Source: Actinomycetota bacterium
GTDB lineage: Bacteria > Actinomycetota > Actinomycetes > Nanopelagicales > Nanopelagicaceae
DNA: 5,888 bases
Assembly (NCBI GenBank): GCA_009704515.1
Contig: WLDZ01000068.1
Location: 1 to 5,888, forward strand
Direction of reading: 5' to 3'
The notes beneath the pieces are model-generated. The model made no database searches. It was not told the DNA's origin and was given only the letters and a program-made list of their open reading frames with translations. Below, in pieces: positions 1 to 5,859 of the stretch. Position numbers and translations under genes: made by a program. How positions within the stretch are numbered: position 1 is the first letter of the stretch; every line of letters begins with the position of its first letter.

Positions 1-202
1 TAAGGATTGATGTAGCGCTCTCGCCGGCTGCAGCCATTGCGCGTGCCCCGATTTGACTCATACCAACTCCATGGCCAAAACCAGAACCAGTAAATGTAAA
101 AATAGCTGGAGCAGTGTTAGCTAAAGCTGGCGGCGCCGTGAGAGAGGCTGTTATTGAGATTGCGAGAAAAATCGCACCTCTGCGGACTTTAGACATCCTC
201 AT
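1..202 (-). CDS. SpoIID/LytB-domain secreted protein, N-terminal part only (C-terminus beyond window)
   Basis: An open frame runs off the left edge after 67 codons with no stop. Residues 1-28 look like a Sec signal peptide: basic MRMSKVRR, a hydrophobic core around residues 10-22, and a probable cleavage after PALA (A28|N29). Directly after it, residues 39-60 carry GSGFGHGVGMSQIGA followed by an Ala-rich stretch and Gly, ending in a TSIL-like segment. This is the signature of SpoIID/LytB-domain proteins, known as peptidoglycan lytic transglycosylases or amidase enhancers. The catalytic part would lie outside the window, so activity cannot be judged. The gene overlaps the end of the ATPase gene: ATG at 202 gives 14 nt of overlap and ATG at 196 gives an 8-nt ATGTCTAA overlap. 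Neither has a well-spaced Shine-Dalgarno, so translational coupling is likely. Its position downstream of a glycopolymer exporter suggests a wall-remodelling role (inference). It need not imply sporulation, since non-sporulating actinobacteria carry this family. Confidence 0.8.
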   Translation of the reverse strand, partial: MRMSKVRRGAIFLAISITASLTAPPALANTAPAIFTFTGSGFGHGVGMSQIGARAMAAAGESATSIL

Positions 203-995
203 CGGAAGAAGCGCTCTTTCTTACATTCATAAATTTCTGATATTCAGCAATAACCTCTGCGGGATTCCCGCGAGCCATTAACTTTCCTTTATTAAGCCAG
301 ATAACTTCATTACATACATCTTCAATTGTTGCTAGCGCGTGGCTCACCAAAATCAGAGCGCGATCAGCTGAACGAAGTTCCTTCACACGATTTAGTGATT
401 TTTCCTTGAACTTTGCATCACCAGTGCTCAGTGCTTCATCGATTATAAGAATGTCGGGTTCGACGATTGCAGCAACAGAGAATGCAAGCCTTGCATACAT
501 ACCCGATGAATAGGTGCGCATAGGTGCATCAATAGATTCTCCAAGCTCTGAAAAATCAGCTATAGCTTCGAAATTTTCATCGATTTCAGCTTCGGTCATA
601 CCTGCTGCCAGGCCGCCTAGATAGACATTCTCGCGTCCTGTCATTGACGGATTAAAGCCGACGCCAAGTGCAAGCAAAGTAGAGACACTTCCGTACACAT
701 CAACGCGGCCTTCGCTGGGAGGGATGATTCCAGAAATAACTCTCATCAAAGTTGATTTACCCGCACCGTTAGAGCCAATAACTCCAAGTACAGATCCGTA
801 ATGAATATCTAAACTGATTCCATCGACAGCACGAACAATACGCGTATGTTTTTTACCACGGCCAAGAGATTTTATGCGCGCCTTAATGGTTGGCTTTTTC
901 TCAATAGATGTTTTGTAGGTAAGGCCAAGCTCTTTAATAGAGACCGCTATTGAGGCCTTGGGGTGTTCGTGTTTAAAGTCGGACAGCGAAATCAC
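189..995 (-). CDS. Polysaccharide/teichoic-acid-type ABC exporter, ATP-binding subunit (Wzt/TagH/RfbE family)
   Basis: This is the ATPase that powers export of a lipid-linked polysaccharide across the inner membrane. Numbered from the GTG at 995 (268 aa), it shows Walker A GSNGAGKST at 74-82, signature YSSGM at 162-166, Walker B ILIIDEA at 182-188, D-loop LSTGD next to it, and the H-loop histidine in VSHA at 219. The segment ALGVGFNPSMTGREN (about 109-123) replaces an ordinary Q-loop and is typical of the Wzt/TagH subfamily. The basic stretch before the core (KARIKSLGRGKK) is also typical. There is no C-terminal carbohydrate-binding domain, so it resembles short RfbE/TagH-like ATPases rather than long Wzt. 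The frame can be extended to a TTG at 1031, but that start has no ribosome binding site and would overlap the permease by 59 nt. The GTG at 995 has GAGGGAG just upstream and overlaps the permease stop by 23 nt, so I prefer it. The partner is the permease immediately upstream. Confidence 0.93.
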   Translation of the reverse strand: MISLSDFKHEHPKASIAVSIKELGLTYKTSIEKKPTIKARIKSLGRGKKHTRIVRAVDGISLDIHYGSVLGVIGSNGAGKSTLMRVISGIIPPSEGRVDVYGSVSTLLALGVGFNPSMTGRENVYLGGLAAGMTEAEIDENFEAIADFSELGESIDAPMRTYSSGMYARLAFSVAAIVEPDILIIDEALSTGDAKFKEKSLNRVKELRSADRALILVSHALATIEDVCNEVIWLNKGKLMARGNPAEVIAEYQKFMNVRKSASSDEDV

Positions 996-1800
996 GCTCC
1001 CTCGATAGGAAGAAGTATGTACCGATAGCAAAAATCACAAATGCAAAGGCAAGGGCATGCATAAGTGAAAAGAGTTCAGGGGCTTGGGCGTGAACCATTA
1101 CTTTTGACCATGAATCGAGTAGATAAAAAATGGGATTTATGATCTGAAATTGTTTAATCGAATCTGAAACCGATGATGCTTCATAAAGAATTGGTGATAA
1201 ATAGAGCAAACTGCGAGTGAGGTAAGGCAGGATGCTAGAGATATCTCTGAAATAAACATTGATGCAAGAGAAGAGAATTGCTAGACCTGTGGCGAGTAAT
1301 AGGGCAATCATTAAAATTGGAATCGCCCATAACATCTGCCACGAATAGCTCAGGCCTACCACCGCATGAATCACGAATGCCACTACAAGAGTCGGTAGGA
1401 ACTTTAGAAATGCAATCACAACCGCTGAAAGTGGCAACATTATTCGCGGAAATGAGGTGTTGAGAATCAGACGCTGACCAGAGGTAATAGCCTTTACTCC
1501 CCCAGTCAAACTATTTGCAATCAAATAGAAGAGGAAGAGTGAAGCAGTCAGGTGGGCAAAGCGAGTGCTATCGCTGCTTCCACCGATAACATAAATCAGC
1601 AGGAAATAAACACCAGATAACAGCAGCGGATTGATAACAAGCCAAAGCTGACCAAAGACTGAGCCGTAGTTTTGGTTGCGAAGCTCTGAGCGCGCAAACT
1701 CTGAGATAAAGGCGCGGCGCTTGAGTAACGAGCGCAAATAGGATCCCATTGGTGGGAGACCAGCCTTGAAAGGCAAATAAGTCACCAGCGGTTCGCTCAT
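973..1800 (-). CDS. Polysaccharide ABC exporter permease (ABC-2 type; Wzm/TagG/RfbD family)
   Basis: This is the membrane half of a two-component exporter for an undecaprenyl-linked polysaccharide. The 275-aa length is typical. An amphipathic N-terminus with basic SLLKRRAFISEFARSELRN (about 24-42) leads into NYGSVFGQLWLVINPLL, the usual cytoplasmic entry to the first membrane helix. Hydrophobic segments lie near 52-73, 84-100, 121-148, 158-181, 190-206 and 245-264, consistent with six helices. Family marks include the INVYFRDI loop at 180-187, LYLSPILYE near 199-207, and INPIFYLLD near 221-229. The C-terminus RERDFAVRL is cytoplasmic. The stop overlaps the ATPase start, so the two subunits should be made together. 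The ATG at 1800 lies 30 nt after the glycosyltransferase stop and has no Shine-Dalgarno, but a TAATCT hexamer sits 7 nt upstream (separate entry). The substrate cannot be read from the sequence. Confidence 0.93.
   Translation of the reverse strand: MSEPLVTYLPFKAGLPPMGSYLRSLLKRRAFISEFARSELRNQNYGSVFGQLWLVINPLLLSGVYFLLIYVIGGSSDSTRFAHLTASLFLFYLIANSLTGGVKAITSGQRLILNTSFPRIMLPLSAVVIAFLKFLPTLVVAFVIHAVVGLSYSWQMLWAIPILMIALLLATGLAILFSCINVYFRDISSILPYLTRSLLYLSPILYEASSVSDSIKQFQIINPIFYLLDSWSKVMVHAQAPELFSLMHALAFAFVIFAIGTYFFLSRERDFAVRL
997..1003 (-). promoter_or_regulatory. Shine-Dalgarno GAGGGAG for the ATPase gene GTG start
   Basis: On the minus strand GAGGGAG is followed by a single C and then GTG at 995; counted from the inner GAGG the spacing is 4 nt, which is short but workable. 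It lies inside the last codons of the permease gene and supports a GTG start rather than the upstream TTG at 1031. Confidence 0.55.
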
Positions 1801-1807
1801 GTGCGAA

Positions 1808-1813
1808 AGATTA
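1808..1813 (-). promoter_or_regulatory. Candidate -10 element (TAATCT) for a leaderless permease transcript
   Basis: On the minus strand TAATCT is followed by 7 bases (TTCGCAC) and then the ATG at 1800. No Shine-Dalgarno is present in the gap. This spacing places transcription start at or next to the start codon. No clear -35 box was seen. If real, the exporter and SpoIID-like genes have their own promoter in addition to read-through from the glycosyltransferase gene. Confidence 0.4.
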
Positions 1814-1830
1814 CCGCAGTAGAGCCTTTC

Positions 1831-2838
1831 TTATTGATCTAAAGGCACGAGATTCTTCTGTGAAGTAATAAATCCAGCTCCCCAAGAAAAATGCATTGTT
1901 GGAATGATTAGTAGTAGGTAGAAATACTGTCCAATTGAGCTCGCAATAGTTGTTGCCGATATTGCTATTGCTACTAGATATGTAACCGCTGGAGTTAGCA
2001 GCAGCGGGTGAATGAGACCGAGAAGGAGCGAAGCAGTAAATCCAATAAGTGCAACCGGAGGCGCCAAGTAACGAAGATTAATTGTTCCTTTATGTCGTCG
2101 TGCGACAACTCTTCGCCATGTGCCATATTGAAAATATTGTTTTGCAAGAGCCAACAAATTGGGGCGAGGTCGATATGTCACCTGTAACCGGGGATCGAAG
2201 TAAATTATCCCGCCATTACTCCGTAATCTAAAGTTAAGTTCCCAATCTTGTGCGCGTGTAAATCTCTCATCAAAACCCCCGATAGCGATGAGAGCTTCTC
2301 GCTGAAAAACTCCAAGATAGACAGTATCTACAGGCCCTGGAGTGCCACCCGTGTGAAAACGTGACGCACCAACCCCAAGTCTGCTACGCATCGCTTTCGC
2401 TACTGCTTTTTCGAAGCGAGTGATGCCCTCAGCTGCCATGATGCCGCCTACATTTACAGCTCCCGTTTTTTCAAGAGTTTGAACCGCATCGCTGATGTAA
2501 CTTCGAGGAATTTCTGCATGCCCGTCAACGCGAACAATTATTGACCCTTGTGATTTCTTGAGCGCAGCATTGAGACCAGCAGCTGTCTTACCAGAAGGAT
2601 TGTCGACAACAATTACTTGTGAATTACTTCGCGCAAGGAGTTCCGCAATTTCTTGCGTTTTATCGATTGAGGGGGCAACCGCTAGAACGATTTCGAAATT
2701 GCCGAGATAATCCTGAGAAAGAATCGAGTGAACCGAACCTAGAAGATAATTCTCTTCATTTAATATGGGCAGAATCACGCTAACAAAGGGCAAGTTGCCC
2801 TCTGAATTCTGTAATCCGCGATCTGCCTGTGTCGTCAT
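1831..2838 (-). CDS. Family-2 glycosyltransferase, ExoA-like, with C-terminal membrane helices
   Basis: This is a GT-A fold glycosyltransferase predicted to add sugar residues to a lipid-linked polysaccharide at the cytoplasmic face of the membrane. The 335-aa protein opens the GT2 domain with FVSVILPILNEENYL (18-32). It has SQDYLGNFEIVLA (41-53), the acidic nucleotide/metal motif VRVDGHAEIP (102-111), and GGFDERFTRAQDWELNFRLR (187-206), whose QDWELN is the catalytic-base region. YRPRPNLLALAKQYFQYGTWRRVV (222-245) closely resembles the ExoA-type succinoglycan glycosyltransferase pattern. Hydrophobic segments near 259-280, 283-300 and 303-318 anchor the C-terminus. Donor and acceptor sugars cannot be assigned. 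It is the first gene of the leftward group and is followed after 30 nt by the exporter permease, as in other polysaccharide export loci. The ATG at 2838 has only a GGGG two bases upstream, too close for a normal Shine-Dalgarno. Confidence 0.9.
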   Translation of the reverse strand: MTTQADRGLQNSEGNLPFVSVILPILNEENYLLGSVHSILSQDYLGNFEIVLAVAPSIDKTQEIAELLARSNSQVIVVDNPSGKTAAGLNAALKKSQGSIIVRVDGHAEIPRSYISDAVQTLEKTGAVNVGGIMAAEGITRFEKAVAKAMRSRLGVGASRFHTGGTPGPVDTVYLGVFQREALIAIGGFDERFTRAQDWELNFRLRSNGGIIYFDPRLQVTYRPRPNLLALAKQYFQYGTWRRVVARRHKGTINLRYLAPPVALIGFTASLLLGLIHPLLLTPAVTYLVAIAISATTIASSIGQYFYLLLIIPTMHFSWGAGFITSQKNLVPLDQ

Positions 2839-2847
2839 AACCCCATA

Positions 2848-2853
2848 ACGCTA
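2848..2853 (-). promoter_or_regulatory. Weak candidate -10 element (TAGCGT) for the glycosyltransferase gene
   Basis: In the 36-bp gap between divergent genes, the minus strand carries TAGCGT, then 9 bases, then the ATG at 2838. It matches only the TANNNT frame of a -10 box, and no -35 was seen. A promoter must exist here or just inside the opposite gene, because both flanking genes start from this gap. Confidence 0.22.
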
Positions 2854-2862
2854 TCGTGCAAG

Positions 2863-2868
2863 TACCCT
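2863..2868 (+). promoter_or_regulatory. Candidate -10 element (TACCCT) for a leaderless LCP transcript
   Basis: TACCCT is followed by six bases (ACGGAT) and then the GTG at 2875. There is no usable Shine-Dalgarno before this GTG, so a leaderless transcript beginning at the start codon is plausible. The upstream promoter half would lie over the start of the oppositely oriented glycosyltransferase gene. Confidence 0.35.
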
Positions 2869-2874
2869 ACGGAT

Positions 2875-3999
2875 GTGAAATCTACTCGCGCGATTCGAAT
2901 AATTACATCACTCTCTCTCGGTGTAGTAATTCTCGCTACCGCCACATGGGTAGGACTCGGACAGATTAGTGGGCAGATTTCCAGAATCAGCGTCTTCGGA
3001 GATTTAGAGAATCGTCCCGAAAAGGTAAATTCCGCCCTTAATTATCTTGTGGTCGGTTCTGACAATCGCGAAGGCCTTACCAAGGAACAAATTCGTGAAT
3101 TACGAGTGGGCGGAGTCGATGTTGCTGCAGGTGGCCGCTCTGACACGATGCTTCTCGTGCACATAAGCAAAGCGCGCGATGCGGCCTTCATCGTCTCGCT
3201 GCCACGCGATACTTTAGTAACCATCCCAGCGCACCTCAGTACAGATGGAAAAAGTCAGATTCCGGATCGCCCCGGAAAACTTAACGCTGCCTTCGCCTTT
3301 GGCGGCGCTCCCTTACTCATTCAAACTATTGAGTTAATGACCGAGTTAAAAATTGATCATTACGTCGAAGTTAGCTTTGCCGGTTTTGTTGGAGTCGTAG
3401 ATGCTCTTGGTGGAATCAAAGTTTGTTCGAAAGTTGATATTGACGATCCAAAGAGCCATCTTGTTATGAAGGCTGGTTATCATCTTCTCGATGGCGTTGA
3501 AGCGCTTAAGTATGTGCGAACTCGTGACTTTGACGGTCGTGGTGATATTGGAAGAATGGAACGTCAACAGCAATTCGTTAGTGCAATCATTCGTAAGGCA
3601 ACATCTTCTGGCACTTTACTAAATCCAATAAAGTTAGCTAACTTCTATCAAGCCACAATTTCAACAGTAAAGATGGATGAAGGTGTCACAAAAAATGATC
3701 TCCTCACCCTGGGCAAGCAGTTGAGCAATTTATCTTCTGGCAATGTTCGCACTCTCACTGTTCCGCTGGCAACCGCTAATGGACGTCATCCAACAGTGGG
3801 GTCGGTTGTTATTTGGGATGAGGTACTTGCGCCTGAGCTTTGGAACCGCATTAAAACTGATGCAGCTCTTGTAGACACTGTGCTCCCCACCACTGATCCC
3901 TCTGCTTCTGCATCTCCTAAAGCGACACCTACGCCTACAACAATCGATAAATTCAAGACACAGACCGCAGCCGTTAATCCCTGCGCAAGTAAGAAATAA
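2875..3999 (+). CDS. LytR-CpsA-Psr (LCP) family cell-wall glycopolymer ligase
   Basis: LCP proteins transfer glycopolymers from undecaprenyl-pyrophosphate to peptidoglycan on the outside of the membrane. The 374-aa protein has a short basic N-terminus and one membrane helix (about 7-29), followed by an extracellular LCP domain. The domain shows LNYLVVGSDNREG (55-67), GGRSDTMLLVHI (86-97), IVSLPRDTLVTIP (106-118), KLNAAFAFGG (135-144), and DHYVEVSFAGFVGVVDALGGI (161-181). It ends with LDGVEALKYVRTRDFDGRGDIGRMERQQQF (205-234). The Asp and Arg residues that bind the polyprenyl-pyrophosphate head group (R88, D90, R111, R215, R217, R227) are present. A Pro/Ser/Thr-rich tail (about 338-360) ends in a short segment with Cys370; the only other Cys is C184. 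The start is GTG, because the ATG two bases earlier is out of frame and stops at once. It is divergent from the glycosyltransferase and is followed 23 nt later by the UDP-glucose dehydrogenase gene, fitting a role in attaching the exported polymer. Confidence 0.93.
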   Translation: MKSTRAIRIITSLSLGVVILATATWVGLGQISGQISRISVFGDLENRPEKVNSALNYLVVGSDNREGLTKEQIRELRVGGVDVAAGGRSDTMLLVHISKARDAAFIVSLPRDTLVTIPAHLSTDGKSQIPDRPGKLNAAFAFGGAPLLIQTIELMTELKIDHYVEVSFAGFVGVVDALGGIKVCSKVDIDDPKSHLVMKAGYHLLDGVEALKYVRTRDFDGRGDIGRMERQQQFVSAIIRKATSSGTLLNPIKLANFYQATISTVKMDEGVTKNDLLTLGKQLSNLSSGNVRTLTVPLATANGRHPTVGSVVIWDEVLAPELWNRIKTDAALVDTVLPTTDPSASASPKATPTPTTIDKFKTQTAAVNPCASKK

Positions 4000-4009
4000 C
4001 ACTCTGCAA

Positions 4010-4015
4010 TAGACT
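4010..4015 (+). promoter_or_regulatory. Candidate -10 element (TAGACT) for a leaderless dehydrogenase transcript
   Basis: In the 23-bp gap after the LCP stop, TAGACT is followed by seven bases (CACGCTC) and then the ATG at 4023. No Shine-Dalgarno is visible. The spacing equals that seen at the permease start. Transcription could also continue from the LCP gene. Confidence 0.38.
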
Positions 4016-4022
4016 CACGCTC

Positions 4023-5333
4023 ATGACTTTAAAGCTATCGGTAATTGGTTGCGGCTATCTTGGAGCGACCCACGCGGCATGTATGTCTTCACTAGGCTTT
4101 GAAGTTGTAGGTGTTGATACCGATCCTGAGAAAGTAGCCCTCTTATCAAAAGGAGTCCTACCTTTCTACGAACCGGGTCTAGACACATTGCTTGCCGATG
4201 AAATGAAGACTGGTCGACTCTCATTTACAACTGATTTCGCGGCGGTTGCAAATGCAGATGTTCACTTTATCTGTGTGGGTACACCACAGAGCAAAGATGG
4301 TCTCGCTGCAGATTTAACTTATGTAAAGTCCTCGGTTGCAGCTATTGCGCCTCATCTCAAAGATAGCGCACTGGTTGTAGGTAAATCTACAGTTCCAGTT
4401 GGCACAGCAGAAGCGTTACGCACTCAATTGGCAGAGATTGCGCCTCACGCTGATTTAGCGTGGAATCCAGAATTCCTGCGTGAAGGTTTTGCGGTCGAAG
4501 ATACACTCACTCCAAATCGACTTGTTGTAGGTGTTGCCAATGATCGCGCAGAAGAGATACTTAAAGAGGTTTACAAACCAGTCATTGCCTTAGGCACACC
4601 TTGGATTCGTGCAGACCTACCAACTGCAGAACTTGTAAAGGTCGCGGCAAACTCTTTCCTTGCCACAAAAATCTCTTTCATCAACGCCATGGCTGAAGTC
4701 TGCGAAGCTGCTGGTGGTGATGTGACCGTCCTCGCTAAAGCAATTGGATATGACCCACGTATTGGTAGCCGCTTCCTACAAGCAGGTATCGGTTTTGGTG
4801 GTGGATGTTTGCCGAAAGATATCCGTGCATTTATGGCTCGCGCCCAGGAACTTGGTGCAGATCAAGCGCTTGAATTCTTACGCGAAATCGATAACATCAA
4901 CATACGTGCCCGTCAACGAGTTATAGATGTTGTTCGCGCAGATCTTTCGCAGGACCTTACCCAATACAAAATTGCAGTCCTAGGCGCAACATTTAAGCCA
5001 GATAGCGATGATGTTCGCGATTCTCCAGCACTTGATATTGCTGCACAGCTTCAAGCAGCTGGCGCTCAAGTCGTTGTTCACGATCCAAAGGGAATCGAAC
5101 CTGCGCGAAAGCGTTTTCCAAATCTGGACTATGCCGAAAAAGTTGTTGATGCAGTAAAGGGCGCTGATGCCATCTTGCACCTGACTGAATGGAAGGAATA
5201 TCGCGAGCTAGATCCCTCAGTTATTGGGCAGTTGGTAAAACAAAAATTCCTAATCGACGGTCGCAATGCACTTGATCGTAATCTCTGGCGAAATGCCGGA
5301 TGGCGAGTTCATGCGTTGGGGCGTACTGATTAA
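4023..5333 (+). CDS. ugd: UDP-glucose 6-dehydrogenase
   Basis: This enzyme oxidises UDP-glucose to UDP-glucuronate using two NAD+ in the cytoplasm, supplying uronic acid for wall or capsule polymers. The 436-aa length is normal. The N-terminal Rossmann domain has VIGCGYLG (7-14) and VDTDPEKV (31-38), then PFYEPGLD (47-54) and ICVGTPQ (83-89). Catalytic-region motifs are KSTVPVGT (121-128), WNPEFLREG (147-155), AELVKVAANSFLATKISFIN (202-221, with K206 and N210), and GFGGGCLPKD (257-266) with the catalytic Cys262. The C-terminal UDP-binding domain has GATFKPDSDDVRDSPA (321-336) and IDGRN (411-415). UDP-ManNAc dehydrogenases share the fold, but the FLREG and GGGCLPKD context favours UDP-glucose. 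It follows the LCP gene by 23 nt on the same strand and converges with purE across 16 bp, with no strong terminator hairpin between them. Confidence 0.95.
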   Translation: MTLKLSVIGCGYLGATHAACMSSLGFEVVGVDTDPEKVALLSKGVLPFYEPGLDTLLADEMKTGRLSFTTDFAAVANADVHFICVGTPQSKDGLAADLTYVKSSVAAIAPHLKDSALVVGKSTVPVGTAEALRTQLAEIAPHADLAWNPEFLREGFAVEDTLTPNRLVVGVANDRAEEILKEVYKPVIALGTPWIRADLPTAELVKVAANSFLATKISFINAMAEVCEAAGGDVTVLAKAIGYDPRIGSRFLQAGIGFGGGCLPKDIRAFMARAQELGADQALEFLREIDNINIRARQRVIDVVRADLSQDLTQYKIAVLGATFKPDSDDVRDSPALDIAAQLQAAGAQVVVHDPKGIEPARKRFPNLDYAEKVVDAVKGADAILHLTEWKEYRELDPSVIGQLVKQKFLIDGRNALDRNLWRNAGWRVHALGRTD

Positions 5334-5349
5334 TTTAGCTTTGGTTTAG

Positions 5350-5859
5350 CTAGAAGCCAGTCTTATTGTTTCGGCGTGCGTTAAACTGGGCACCTTTAGC
5401 TTTTGCCTCTTCAGAAATTGTTGCTAATTGGGCTTCGACTCGTTTTGCCACAGATGCATCTGCTGAACCAATAATCCGGGCAGCAAGTATGCCTGCATTC
5501 TTTGCGCCATCAATGCTGACGGTTGCCACAGGAACACCCGCAGGCATTTGCACAATAGAAAGTAATGAATCCATGCCGTCAAGATTTTTCAAGGAGATAG
5601 GGACGCCAATAACAGGAAGTGTTGTGAGTGATGCCACCATGCCAGGTAAATGTGCAGCTCCGCCTGCCCCTGCAATAATTACTTTATAGCCTTTAGAGGC
5701 TGCACTCTTTGCGAAATCAAACATCTCTTCAGGCATACGATGTGCAGAAACAACATCAGCTGAATAGGAAATCTCGAAAGCATCGAGAGCTTTTGCGGCC
5801 TCTTCCATGACTGGCCAATCAGAGTCTGATCCCATGATGATGGCAACATCTTTACTCAT
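5350..5859 (-). CDS. purE: N5-carboxyaminoimidazole ribonucleotide mutase, class I PurE
   Basis: PurE converts N5-CAIR to 4-carboxy-AIR in de novo purine synthesis, acting on the product of PurK. From the ATG at 5859 the protein is 169 aa, the same length as the Escherichia coli enzyme. Motifs in order are [12 protein letters not shown] (7-18, substrate phosphate loop), VVSAHRMPE (36-44) with the catalytic His40, [14 protein letters not shown] (61-74), GVPI (85-88), and [21 protein letters not shown] (94-114). The MGSDSDW and SAHR-MP pattern is that of class I, PurK-dependent enzymes. The frame can extend one codon to TTG at 5862, but the ATG has GGAG six bases upstream and is the better start. 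It overlaps the upstream reading frame, probably purK, by 8 nt (ATGAGTAA), so the two should be co-translated. Confidence 0.97.
   Translation of the reverse strand: MSKDVAIIMGSDSDWPVMEEAAKALDAFEISYSADVVSAHRMPEEMFDFAKSAASKGYKVIIAGAGGAAHLPGMVASLTTLPVIGVPISLKNLDGMDSLLSIVQMPAGVPVATVSIDGAKNAGILAARIIGSADASVAKRVEAQLATISEEAKAKGAQFNARRNNKTGF

Noticed and set aside
1278..1463. Plus-strand open frame of 61 codons inside the permease gene
   Set aside because: It lies antisense to a well-supported membrane protein gene, resembles no family I know, and has no independent ribosome binding site context.
3346..3573. Minus-strand open frames within the LCP gene (also 3042-3224 and 3730-4002)
   Set aside because: All are antisense shadows of the LCP frame. 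The 3730-4002 one is a Cys/Arg-rich translation of the opposite strand of the Ser/Thr/Pro tail, a composition artefact.
3895..3955. Possible tandem repeat in the LCP tail coding region
   Set aside because: The Ser/Pro/Thr-rich coding (SASASP, TPTPTT) gives short runs of similar codons but no repeat unit of consistent length.
4744..5180. Short frames on both strands inside the dehydrogenase gene (4744-4926 plus, 4980-5180 minus; also 4021-4224 minus)
   Set aside because: The dehydrogenase frame carries its conserved motifs across all these stretches; the alternatives show no recognisable protein features.
5336..5352. TAGCT-(7)-AGCTA hairpin between the dehydrogenase and purE as a bidirectional terminator
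   Set aside because: The stem is only 5 bp and A/T-rich, it runs into the purE stop codon, and no T-run follows on either strand.
5366..5689. Plus-strand 107-codon frame opposite purE
   Set aside because: The purE minus-strand frame has full-length family motifs; the opposite frame is a by-product of its Ala/Gly-rich codons.
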